Source of the DNA: Candidatus Omnitrophota bacterium
GTDB lineage: Bacteria > Omnitrophota > Gorgyraeia > Duberdicusellales > 4484-171
Length of the DNA: 6,035 nucleotides
Assembly (NCBI GenBank): GCA_028702365.1
Contig: JAQVOZ010000092.1
Coordinates: 1 to 6,035, forward strand
Reading direction: 5' to 3'
This document shows, piece after piece, positions 1 to 5,836 of this stretch. Both the position numbers and the translations under genes were made by a program. Below the pieces are notes generated by a model. That model saw nothing but the letters and a program-made list of their open reading frames with translations. It searched no databases and was not told where the DNA came from. The first letter of the stretch is position 1; the number at the start of each line of letters is the position of its first letter.

Positions 1-439
1 CCGATCTGTAAGATAACTCGTTAGATATTCGGCTCCCACGACTTTGGTTGGCGCTATCGCTTTTGTTAATAGAATATACTGCAACCTTAACTTGATATTT
101 ACCTTTTGGATCAAAACTCCCAGCCCCAGACAGTACGCCCATTGTCAATATTTTCGTGCTTATGATATTAGTTTTTAGATCAAGGGGGAGAAAAATTTCT
201 ACATCTCTTGTCACGCCTTCGGGCGTAGTCACACTTGTCAATACAACAGCATCAACAATATTTAGATTTGAACTTTTGAATGAAATTGACGGAAGTGGAT
301 TGGAGAAAAAAAGCGACCTGTTCGAACTAGATGATACTTCCTTTTTATCTGTCCACGATATGGTCATACTATCTTGCGCAAATGCTTTACCACCCCATAG
401 AAATACCACCAATAACAATGAAATAATCGTTTTAATCAT
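1..439 (-). CDS. Partial Sec-exported protein of unknown function (3' end outside window)
   Basis: An open minus-strand frame runs from an ATG at 439 to the left edge, giving 146 residues without a stop. It begins MIKTIISLLLVVFLWGGKAF and continues AQDS, a textbook signal peptide: a positive n-region, a hydrophobic core and an AFA|Q cleavage site near residue 21. The mature part is rich in Ser, Thr, Val and Ile. It ends in a stretch with alternating hydrophobic residues (GKYQVKVAVYS, then ISNELSY near 105-145) that looks like the last strands of an Ig/FN3-type beta-sandwich; that is an inference from pattern only. Two starts are possible. The ATG at 439 has GGGAG 8 bases upstream. An in-frame ATG at 451 (adding MGEN) has AAGGA 8 bases upstream. 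I chose 439 because it gives the more typical signal peptide. I recognise no named family. It has its own promoter, with a Fur-box-like palindrome over the transcription start. Confidence 0.8.
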   Translation of the reverse strand, partial: MIKTIISLLLVVFLWGGKAFAQDSMTISWTDKKEVSSSSNRSLFFSNPLPSISFKSSNLNIVDAVVLTSVTTPEGVTRDVEIFLPLDLKTNIISTKILTMGVLSGAGSFDPKGKYQVKVAVYSINKSDSANQSRGSRISNELSYRS

Positions 440-481
440 ATTCTCTCCCATTTTATATTTCCTTCAAAATATTTAAGCTTA

Positions 482-494
482 GATAATGATTATC
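482..494 (-). promoter_or_regulatory. Fur-box-like palindrome (GATAATCATTATC)
   Basis: The minus strand reads GATAATCATTATC, a perfect 6-1-6 palindrome. It equals the last 13 bases of the classical 19-base Fur consensus GATAATGATAATCATTATC. Extended to 19 bases (500-482), the match is 15 of 19. It lies immediately downstream of the proposed -10 element (506-501), so a bound repressor would cover the transcription start of the secreted-protein gene at 439. Fur identity is inferred from sequence alone. AT-rich palindromes of this kind can also serve Fur relatives or arise by chance. Confidence 0.4.
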
Positions 495-500
495 CCCATG

Positions 501-529
501 AGTATAGCAGACGACTTTGGTATTTTAAA
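501..529 (-). promoter_or_regulatory. Candidate sigma70-type promoter for the partial secreted-protein gene
   Basis: On the minus strand there is a -35-like TTTAAA (529-524), a 17-base spacer and a -10 TATACT (506-501). The -10 is preceded by TGC, giving an extended -10 element. Transcription would start near 494, leaving a leader of about 55 bases before the ATG at 439. The -35 matches consensus at 4 of 6 positions and the -10 at 5 of 6. Confidence 0.5.
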
Positions 530-829
530 TAGTATATCGTTATGTTCGGTTCAATACAAGCCCCTTTAGAATACGGACATAGCATTTTATGTAGCAATCC
601 CCTTGAATATACAAAACCTCTTTAGCTTATGGCATATCTTAACTAACCAATATTCGGCCAATTCGCCAAATGCCATAAACTAACGAGCAAAAACTAAGAG
701 ATGTTTTGGGCTATTTCGGAGATCATATCGGCTGTTTAGGAAGCCCTATCCGACGAGAAAATTATTATGCAGCAATTATGAATAACTGGCAGGAACTTAA
801 TGCCCTAACTCTTTGACACCTCGACAGAT
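530..829. other. Gene-free spacer between the MATE terminator and the secreted-protein promoter
   Basis: I see no convincing gene here. There is a 9-bp inverted repeat, TTATGGCAT at 627-635 and ATGCCATAA at 670-678, 34 bases apart. A plus-strand open stretch from 679 to the TGA at 816 (45 codons, no start codon with a ribosome binding site, stop TAA just upstream at 676) has protein-like composition (for example GYFGDHIGCLGSPIRRENYY). It could be a gene remnant, but open runs of this length are expected by chance. Confidence 0.4.
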
Positions 830-867
830 AAAAAATGCCATGATCAAGTTTACCAATCATGGCATTT
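830..867 (-). terminator. Rho-independent terminator of the MATE gene
   Basis: Read on the minus strand, a perfect 12-bp stem (AAATGCCATGAT at 867-856 with ATCATGGCATTT at 844-833) encloses an 11-base loop and runs into six T residues (835-830). It lies about 80 bases after the MATE stop codon and nothing else reads into it from that side. The other orientation lacks a T tract, so it terminates minus-strand transcription. Confidence 0.8.
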
Positions 868-870
868 CGC

Positions 871-892
871 CTCTCTCTTTGAATTGAGAGAG
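871..892. repeat. CT/GA inverted repeat (7-bp arms)
   Basis: CTCTCTC at 871-877 and GAGAGAG at 886-892 form a perfect 7-bp stem with an 8-base loop, between the MATE stop codon and its terminator. Four bases beyond it begins ATTATTGGGGTGG (897-909). A near-identical 13-mer lies four bases beyond another CT/GA dyad at 3415-3430, so this may be part of a dispersed intergenic repeat. Confidence 0.5.
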
Positions 893-944
893 TTTAATTA
901 TTGGGGTGGGTGACGGGACCCGATATCACAAAATACTAATCCTC

Positions 945-2330
945 TCACCCCTCCAGACGTATATTCCCATCAGATTGATTTGTTGGCAGCAAATTATAGG
1001 ATGATTTTTTAAGAATTTTTCTTGTCCATATAATCCCTATAACGGCAGAACATATATCAGTTATCAATCTTCCCCAAAAAACCCCGTATATACCAAATAA
1101 TTTTGCACCGAAATACGCTAAGGGAATCATTAAAACAATTACGCGAATAGTATTTAATAAAGCTGAGGGAAGCGGCTTGTGGATGCCTATCATACAAAAA
1201 CCAGCATATCGATGTACTTCCAGAAACCCGTAACCAAAACATGTAACATAGATATATCGGGTTAAGATATTGATAACTTCGGGATCGGACGAAAACAGTC
1301 TGCCAAGAGGACGCGCAATAAATAAGAAAACCACCGCGATAACAAAACCAAAAATCAACGCGAATGACATAGCGCCCTTTCGAACAGCTTTAATCCGGTC
1401 AAAACGCTGAGCCCCATAATTTTGAGAAACAAACGGAACCAATGACATACCCACAGTCATAGGAATCATGAAAGCAAACATCTCGATGCGGCTTGCAACG
1501 CCGATAGCGGCAACTGCTGCTTGGCCGAAACCGGAAATTATCTTTATTACCACTGCGGCGGAAAGCGGAGTAAGAACCGCACTTAACGTTGCGGGTATGC
1601 CGATACACAACACCCTGCGCCATGAGGACATGATGCGCAATCGCGAATGTGAAACAAAAATAATCAGGTTGTATTTTTTATGGATGAAATAGAACGCCGC
1701 AACTAATACAAGCGCCTGGGAAAGCACGGTCGCCAAAGCCGCTCCTCTTATCCCCATCTTCGGGCATCCTAAGAATCCAAAAATCATCACCGGGTCAAGG
1801 ATAAAATTCAACAACGTCCCAGCGACCATCAAAAAACTTACCGCCTTAGTGTTGCCTGTACCGATGATAATATCATTAAACATCATCTGAAGAACCCATA
1901 TAACAAGACCTAAATACCAAATTACCATGTATTGGCGGGTAAGCGAAAGAACATCCCCTGTAGCGCCTAAACGCGCAAACAGCGGATTTATCGTCAATAA
2001 ACCGGCTACGGTAAGCAATACAGACAAACCTGAAGAAAGAAAGACCGTGTGCGTAGTGATGCGCGCGGCTGTTTGCTGCTTATTTCTACCCAAAGCATGC
2101 GCTACCACAGTCATTGCCCCGGTTCCCACGCCGCGCATAATAAAACTTAAAAGCATGACTACAGGAAAGGTAAACGACATAGCTGCCAGCGCATTAGTGC
2201 CTAGGCGCGAAACAAACCAAGTATCGGTAAGATTATAGGCATTCAGGGCAAACGTGCCAGCCAGCATCGGAACAGCCATGCGCAGCATCGTTTTAAAAAC
2301 ATTGTCCTTTACCAAAAGTGGCTTAATCAT
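945..2330 (-). CDS. MATE family efflux transporter (DinF/NorM-like)
   Basis: This is a 461-residue integral membrane protein, full length for the MATE (multi-antimicrobial extrusion) family, whose members have 12 transmembrane helices in two related halves and export drugs or metabolites using Na+ or H+ gradients. Family hallmarks visible are Pro21 in helix 1; the YNLTDTWFVSRLG stretch (32-44) with Asp36; GTGNTKA (157-163) followed by LNFILDPVMIFG (174-185); GIPATLS (244-250) opening the second half; and SQNYGAQRFDRIKA (302-315), the standard motif after helix 8. The tail of about 25 residues after the last helix is short and hydrophilic. The ATG at 2330 is supported by GAGGA 6 bases upstream. 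The gene is followed by an intrinsic terminator at 867-830. It lies downstream of the barrel-protein gene in the same orientation, with no clear terminator between them, so read-through is possible alongside its own weak promoter. The substrate cannot be told from sequence. Confidence 0.95.
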   Translation of the reverse strand: MIKPLLVKDNVFKTMLRMAVPMLAGTFALNAYNLTDTWFVSRLGTNALAAMSFTFPVVMLLSFIMRGVGTGAMTVVAHALGRNKQQTAARITTHTVFLSSGLSVLLTVAGLLTINPLFARLGATGDVLSLTRQYMVIWYLGLVIWVLQMMFNDIIIGTGNTKAVSFLMVAGTLLNFILDPVMIFGFLGCPKMGIRGAALATVLSQALVLVAAFYFIHKKYNLIIFVSHSRLRIMSSWRRVLCIGIPATLSAVLTPLSAAVVIKIISGFGQAAVAAIGVASRIEMFAFMIPMTVGMSLVPFVSQNYGAQRFDRIKAVRKGAMSFALIFGFVIAVVFLFIARPLGRLFSSDPEVINILTRYIYVTCFGYGFLEVHRYAGFCMIGIHKPLPSALLNTIRVIVLMIPLAYFGAKLFGIYGVFWGRLITDICSAVIGIIWTRKILKKSSYNLLPTNQSDGNIRLEG

Positions 2331-2363
2331 TGTTCATCCTCAAAAATCTGCTCTTTATTTTTT

Positions 2364-2389
2364 AGATAGAGCTATAAGATAGAGCTATA
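2364..2389. repeat. Perfect 13-bp tandem duplication
   Basis: AGATAGAGCTATA occurs twice back to back (2364-2376 and 2377-2389). Each copy contains the palindrome TATAGCTCTA in near-symmetric form on the other strand. It lies 34-59 bases upstream of the MATE start codon, next to the -10 of the candidate promoter, so it would fall in the 5' untranslated leader or over the transcription start. Confidence 0.85.
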
Positions 2390-2417
2390 GTATAGTTTAA
2401 ATACTGGATCAGTTTAA
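2389..2417 (-). promoter_or_regulatory. Weak candidate promoter for the MATE gene
   Basis: On the minus strand there is TTAAAC (2417-2412), a 17-base spacer and TATACT (2394-2389). The -10 is good (5 of 6) and the -35 is poor (3 of 6). Transcription would start near 2382, inside the 13-bp tandem repeat, about 50 bases before the MATE ATG. It overlaps the end of the small ORF at 2495-2409. Confidence 0.3.
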
Positions 2418-2495
2418 GGGGGGCAGGTCAATTAAAATTACAAGCAAAGTTAAGATATGGAAAAAATATTTGTGCCGTAAGATTTTTTCAAGCAT
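2409..2495 (-). CDS. Possible 28-residue hydrophobic small protein
   Basis: A short minus-strand ORF begins MLEKILRHKYFF and continues with a hydrophobic run (HILTLLVILIDL) to a TGA at 2411-2409. It is preceded by a purine-rich GGGAGAGAGG whose GAGG lies 9 bases before the ATG, a better ribosome binding site than that of the upstream barrel gene. Composition suggests a single short membrane segment after a basic N-terminus. It lies 42 bases after the barrel gene's stop and 78 bases before the MATE start, all on one strand, so it could be co-transcribed. No family is recognised. The short length means it could be chance, and it overlaps the proposed MATE promoter. Confidence 0.25.
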   Translation of the reverse strand: MLEKILRHKYFFHILTLLVILIDLPPLN

Positions 2496-2537
2496 AAGTT
2501 AGCACCTCTCTCCCTTTTATTAACAGATTCCGGAAGC

Positions 2538-3332
2538 CTAAAATTTGTATGCTAAACCGAAGCTAAGTGCGGTTTCATCGATAAACCTGCCTTCTACGTT
2601 CAACGTAAAATTCTTCATAAAATTCCAGTCTAGGCCGGTGAATATACCGACATTGGAATCAGCATTAAAAACTAAGTTGTCCCAACGTTTTGGATCATTG
2701 GGTTCGGCTTGGGTCAATCTTAGCTCGGAATATCTTGCGCCAAAATATGGCGTAAAGTTTCCAATTCTCTTGGCAAGATAAGGCGCCGCGTGCCACTCTT
2801 GTATTCTGCAGTCGGTATATTTGGCGATAGAAGTTGCGCCGGAGATTAGATTGGCGGCGCGAAAATCTAAATCATTGGCGGAGGTAAGATATTGCACATC
2901 AAGGCCAACTGTCCATCCGTCTTTTAATTCCTGAGCCCACTTCAAACCGCCGCCATAAAGGAATGCATTTCCACCGGATAAATTCTCTACAACGCGCTTA
3001 CTGTCACCAACGTAAATGTCCCCTTTTAGATCATAGTCCGCAACACCCAACTTCACATAGGCATCCAGAGCGTTAAAGATACCGTAGGAAATTTTAGCGT
3101 CGGCGTTATGGCCCCTAACTATCCGGAAATTTTCCGGCATATAGCTCTCAGCGCCTGCGGGACGAGTTGCTTTTTTAAAATCCAAGTCGCGGTTAAAAAT
3201 ATAAGACCACTCCGCTGTGGTTACGACTTTCCCCTTTCCCTCTGTTTTCGGGCTCCCGATACTGGCAGCTCGAACAGGAACAGCCGTTACAGTTGCCGCG
3301 CTTATTAAGATGAAGATCAGGTATTTTTTCAT
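2538..3332 (-). CDS. Putative outer-membrane beta-barrel protein
   Basis: This 264-residue protein has a clear N-terminal signal peptide (MKKYLIFILISAATVTAVPV, cleavage near Ala22/Ala23). The mature chain is built of alternating hydrophobic/polar strands separated by short polar turns, for example DAYVKLGVADYDL (90-102), WTVGLDVQYL (140-149), FTPYFGARYSEL (193-204), GIFTGLDWNF (229-238) and FTLNVEGRFI (242-251). It ends in ALSFGLAYKF, with aromatic residues in alternation and a terminal Phe, the C-terminal signature recognised by the BAM assembly machinery. The size would suit a barrel of about 8-10 strands. No specific porin or channel family is identified. The ATG at 3332 is the only sensible start, since it sits directly before the signal peptide. 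It lacks an evident Shine-Dalgarno sequence, which is odd because its promoter is close to consensus. It is transcribed separately from the sugar-modification operon upstream. Confidence 0.8.
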   Translation of the reverse strand: MKKYLIFILISAATVTAVPVRAASIGSPKTEGKGKVVTTAEWSYIFNRDLDFKKATRPAGAESYMPENFRIVRGHNADAKISYGIFNALDAYVKLGVADYDLKGDIYVGDSKRVVENLSGGNAFLYGGGLKWAQELKDGWTVGLDVQYLTSANDLDFRAANLISGATSIAKYTDCRIQEWHAAPYLAKRIGNFTPYFGARYSELRLTQAEPNDPKRWDNLVFNADSNVGIFTGLDWNFMKNFTLNVEGRFIDETALSFGLAYKF

Positions 3333-3370
3333 ATAGTTGCTAAGCTTGAGAAGATTTTACTTCAATATGT

Positions 3371-3399
3371 ATTATAGGACTGAATGTGGCGATTATCAA
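3371..3399 (-). promoter_or_regulatory. Near-consensus sigma70 promoter of the barrel-protein gene
   Basis: On the minus strand, TTGATA (3399-3394, 5 of 6 to TTGACA), a spacer of exactly 17 bases and a perfect TATAAT (3376-3371) form a strong promoter. Transcription should begin near 3364, giving a leader of about 32 bases before the ATG at 3332. The same hexamers and spacing recur at 5989-5961. Confidence 0.8.
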
Positions 3400-3410
3400 G
3401 AAATTAGCGG

Positions 3411-3432
3411 TTTAGAGAGGTAATTCTCTCGC
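3411..3432 (-). repeat. Dyad motif upstream of promoter, copy 1
   Basis: The minus strand reads GCGAGAGAATTACCTCTCTAAA, with GAGAG/CTCTC arms centred near 3422. A close relative, GCGAGGAATTGTCCTCTCTAAA, occurs at 6023-6002. Each lies 12-13 bases upstream of a TTGATA-17-TATAAT promoter. Neither copy has a T tract, so it is more likely a protein-binding site or dispersed repeat than a terminator. Confidence 0.5.
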
Positions 3433-3546
3433 TGATTACTGGGGTGGTAAATTGAATCGCTCAATAATTTGATTATCCTTCTTCCTGGCTTTTACCTACT
3501 GATTAGGCTGAATTTTTTGAACAAAAACAGAGAATTAACCGACAGC

Positions 3547-4044
3547 TTATCTACTGTTCACAAGCACCATATGAACCATCTTGGCTCGTTCCTGTGGTTT
3601 ATCCACATAAGCGAACCCGCATTTTTTATTTATTTTTATTATCGAAACATTTTTTGGATTTACTTCTGCATCTATTTTCTTTAGCTTTAGCACTTCAAAA
3701 GCATATTTTATTATTTCTTTAACCGCCTGTGTCCCAAAACCTTTGCCCCAATATTTTTTATCTCCGATAAAAATATGCGTCTCAGCAGATTCCAATCGTT
3801 TATTAATTCCTGTTAAATAGACATTCCCGATATATGTATTATTTTTTGCGATACATATTGTTCTTCTCACAGATCGATCATCTGCCAATACTTTTTTAAT
3901 CCAATCTTTTTCCATCTTAATCGTAATATATCTATCCGGTTTATTTTTTGCACATTTCCAGATTTCCGGATCATTCCGCCATTTATATGACACATACGCA
4001 TCTTTTACTTTTAATGGCCTTAGATGCACCCTCTTCTTCGTCAT
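3547..4044 (-). CDS. RimJ/RimL-like GNAT N-acetyltransferase
   Basis: This 165-residue protein matches the single-domain GNAT fold (acetyl-CoA dependent N-acetyltransferases) of the RimJ/RimL type. It opens with LRPLKVKDAYVSYKWRNDPEI (8-28), the family N-terminus. The acetyl-CoA pyrophosphate-binding loop is YWGKGFGTQAVKEII (98-112), of the form Q/RxxGxG/A with Lys101, Gly102 and Gly104. The later VNPKNVSIIKINKKCGF (128-144) is the usual N-x-x-(S/A)-x-x-x-x-x-K-x-GF motif. AAGGGA lies 8 bases before the ATG, which starts 1 base after the stop of the upstream PLP enzyme, so the two are almost certainly co-translated. The context suggests that the acceptor is the amino group placed on a nucleotide sugar by that enzyme, as in PseH- or FdtC-like systems. 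The substrate remains an inference. No obvious intrinsic terminator follows the stop codon. Confidence 0.9.
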   Translation of the reverse strand: MTKKRVHLRPLKVKDAYVSYKWRNDPEIWKCAKNKPDRYITIKMEKDWIKKVLADDRSVRRTICIAKNNTYIGNVYLTGINKRLESAETHIFIGDKKYWGKGFGTQAVKEIIKYAFEVLKLKKIDAEVNPKNVSIIKINKKCGFAYVDKPQERAKMVHMVLVNSR

Positions 4045-4045
4045 T

Positions 4046-5005
4046 CTACAAATCCCTTAAAATTATTTTTGCAATTCTTTCCAGATCTTCTAAAGCTATC
4101 CTATGATCGATAGGCAAGATGATCAATTTCCTGCTCAGTTCTTTCTCCCAGTCAAAGCCAGAAACCCTGCGCGATAATACCTCTTTCCAAAAAATAGGCA
4201 TATAAATCATATTTTTATAAAATATTTTTCTATTGATCTCCGAACCTGGCAAATATGGATAAAACATGGGGACCGCGGCTGGTTGCTTTAAACAGTGAAG
4301 CTTTAAAAGATTAAATTTATCAATCTTTTTTGCTAGAAAAGCGAAGTTTCTTCTTCTCTTTGCGATAACCGAATTATAATTAATATTCGCTAACAACCGT
4401 TTGGATATTTCTGAGATACCACAAATATCTGCTGTTAACATTTCCTCATTCTTACGGAACTGACGAAATGCTTTATCTTGATATCCCAAAAGACGATTTA
4501 TAAGATAATTGCACTCTACCTTCGCGGCCGGAAGCTTTATTTTTTTGATCGGCACCGGTGCATATAAGTACGCACCGTCCGGTACTCCAAAGAATTTCCT
4601 TGCAGAATTAAAAGACCATAGTTTTTTATATCCTCTTTCAAAAAAAGCCTGGGAATTATCGATTATGACGCGACCTTTATATCGCCCAATAAGCGCCTGA
4701 ATCACATTCTCCTTCAATCCGAAATAGTTGATATAAATCAGATATTCCTCACCTTTTAACCTTAGATCGCCACAAGGATCCAAGTTCTTATCTATGGAAT
4801 AAAATTCATATTTAATATGGTTGAGTATAATAGGTTCTATTAACGCATCACAACAGTAATACGGGAGATACAGTTTTGAGGGCTTTATCTGCCTTAAAAT
4901 GTAATTTAAGCAACTCCTGCCCGTTGTAAACGCTAAAGCGTTCGGGTGATAATCCTGCCCTTCTCTGGCTATCTCCAACTCAAAAAATCCTCCAAGAGGC
5001 TTCAT
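4046..5005 (-). CDS. Divergent DegT/DnrJ/EryC1-type PLP aminotransferase
   Basis: This 319-residue protein resembles the fold-type I aminotransferases that add an amino group to keto sugars on nucleotide carriers, but is shorter than the usual 360-400 residues. Visible landmarks are TTGRSCLNYIL (27-37), which corresponds to the phosphate-binding TSGT-A-L segment; VIIDNSQAFF (113-122), with Asp116 for the PLP ring nitrogen and Gln119; SFNSARKFFGVPDGAYLY (131-148), with Lys137 in the position of the PLP Schiff-base lysine; and LPIDHRI (297-303) near the C-terminus, like the family's LP-x-H segment. The usual GEGG after the lysine is here VPDG, and only part of the family's N-terminal region is present, so it is a divergent branch. 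The ATG overlaps the upstream stop as ATGA, indicating translational coupling. AGGAG sits 13 bases upstream, rather far. The neighbouring GNAT and WbqC genes support amino-sugar synthesis. The substrate is unknown, and loss of transaminase activity cannot be excluded. Confidence 0.85.
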   Translation of the reverse strand: MKPLGGFFELEIAREGQDYHPNALAFTTGRSCLNYILRQIKPSKLYLPYYCCDALIEPIILNHIKYEFYSIDKNLDPCGDLRLKGEEYLIYINYFGLKENVIQALIGRYKGRVIIDNSQAFFERGYKKLWSFNSARKFFGVPDGAYLYAPVPIKKIKLPAAKVECNYLINRLLGYQDKAFRQFRKNEEMLTADICGISEISKRLLANINYNSVIAKRRRNFAFLAKKIDKFNLLKLHCLKQPAAVPMFYPYLPGSEINRKIFYKNMIYMPIFWKEVLSRRVSGFDWEKELSRKLIILPIDHRIALEDLERIAKIILRDL

Positions 5006-5703
5006 ATTAGTTCATATTCTCCTAAATATTGCTGGACCTTCTGCTTGTCATTAAACATCAAAATATCGATTATGGAAAGTTGTGGAACAAAATCATTTGT
5101 AAACTGCTTGTATTGAAATTCTTTCATTTTCAAAAAAGACAGTTTTATGCCTTTCTCCCGAAAGTACTCTTTAGAATAAAGCTCCCTCCCCCCTATTAGA
5201 TTTATGTAATGGTCGGCGCCCAAGAGTTGGTTGATATATACTATATTTTCTTCTCTTTTAAAAGGAACCTTCCTTACGATGGTCGATGAAAACACAAAAA
5301 ACGTATCCATATCTAAATAATCGATGATTTTACTTAAAGAATTAGCAATAAATATTGCTACATTATCATTATTATAGTCCAAGATATTTTCGATAAGATT
5401 CATAGTTTCTGAAAAATTGGGAGCCCTTCGATAGAGTTGATGTAATGTTTTTGCAAACTTTTCTTTTTCTGATTTAAAGCTATTTGCAAAAAATCTCTGA
5501 TTGATATTTAAGGTATGTGGGGCTTTCTTTATACTAAAAGAAAACAGGAAATCCGTGCTTCCCGACAAAATACGATTTCTATTGATCCACCCGCGCTTGA
5601 TGTATTGAGCATCATCATAAATAACGAATTTATCAACAGCATTTATGAGTTGAAAGTACCCCATATACGGGAAAAGATATGGCTGCATTAAGGCTAATGT
5701 CAT
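5002..5703 (-). CDS. WbqC family protein
   Basis: This 233-residue protein belongs to the WbqC-like family found in O-antigen and other surface-polysaccharide clusters. The N-terminus MTLALMQPYLFPYMGYFQ, followed by LINAVDKFVIYDDAQY and RGWINRNRIL (39-46), is the family signature. Further matches are GADHYINLIGGRELY (162-176) and the C-terminal FVPQLSIIDILMFN (205-218). The chain has no signal peptide or membrane segment, so it is cytoplasmic. I chose the ATG at 5703 because it places MQPY five residues in, as in relatives. A GTG at 5724 would add seven residues with no better ribosome binding site, and neither start has a clear one. The stop overlaps the next gene's start (ATGA). Members are thought to act in the modification or acylation of amino sugars, but the exact reaction here cannot be read from sequence. 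Lys, Ile and Asn richness and AT-rich codons set this operon apart from the MATE gene. Confidence 0.92.
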   Translation of the reverse strand: MTLALMQPYLFPYMGYFQLINAVDKFVIYDDAQYIKRGWINRNRILSGSTDFLFSFSIKKAPHTLNINQRFFANSFKSEKEKFAKTLHQLYRRAPNFSETMNLIENILDYNNDNVAIFIANSLSKIIDYLDMDTFFVFSSTIVRKVPFKREENIVYINQLLGADHYINLIGGRELYSKEYFREKGIKLSFLKMKEFQYKQFTNDFVPQLSIIDILMFNDKQKVQQYLGEYELI

Positions 5704-5736
5704 AGCAAGGTAATCTGCGGACACAATACTTAATTA

Positions 5737-5784
5737 TTAATAAATAAAAAGGATGGTTCTAATTTTTGATAAAAATATCACCAT
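5737..5784 (-). CDS. Leader-peptide-like ORF, 15 codons
   Basis: After AAGGAG (5 bases spacing) an ATG opens MVIFLSKIRTILFIY, followed by tandem TAA stops at 5739-5734. The start codon lies in the 5' arm and the body spans the loop and 3' arm of the terminator at 5786-5746, the layout of an attenuator leader peptide. It is in frame with the WbqC gene, whose likely ATG is 27 codons downstream of this ATG. It has the best ribosome binding site in this region, better than that of the gene it precedes. It could instead be a chance ORF. Confidence 0.3.
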   Translation of the reverse strand: MVIFLSKIRTILFIY

Positions 5785-5786
5785 CC
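5746..5786 (-). terminator. Terminator-like hairpin just before the WbqC gene
   Basis: On the minus strand GGATGGT (5786-5780) pairs with ACCATCC (5757-5751), and inside them ATTTTT and AAAAAT form a second 6-bp helix. Five T residues (5750-5746) and more T-rich sequence follow. It ends only about 43 bases before the WbqC ATG, inside the presumed leader, so it could end an upstream small RNA or act as an attenuator of the operon. Confidence 0.55.
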
Positions 5787-5836
5787 CCTCTCCTTTTTTA
5801 ACCTGAATTTTCGTACCCCCCCTCGCCTCTATATAT

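Noticed and set aside
679..816. Plus-strand 45-codon open stretch as a pseudogene
   Set aside because: There is no start codon with a ribosome site, no recognisable family, and the length is expected by chance. It is noted only within the spacer entry.
1468..2238. Plus-strand open frames opposite the MATE gene
   Set aside because: They lie wholly within the strongly supported MATE coding sequence and show no family motifs or ribosome sites.
2460..2489. GAAAAAAT / ATTTTTTC inverted repeat as a terminator between barrel and MATE genes
   Set aside because: The 8-bp stem is almost entirely A-T with a 14-base loop, too weak for an intrinsic terminator.
2528..2535. TTCCGGAA palindrome just after the barrel-protein stop as a terminator
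   Set aside because: Four base pairs per arm with no loop and no T tract cannot act as an intrinsic terminator.
3431..3460. tRNA-like 3' end (complement reads ACCACCCCA)
   Set aside because: The bases before it do not form a proper TpsiC stem and loop, and no anticodon or D arm lies upstream. At best it is a remnant or coincidence. The same holds for 897-920.
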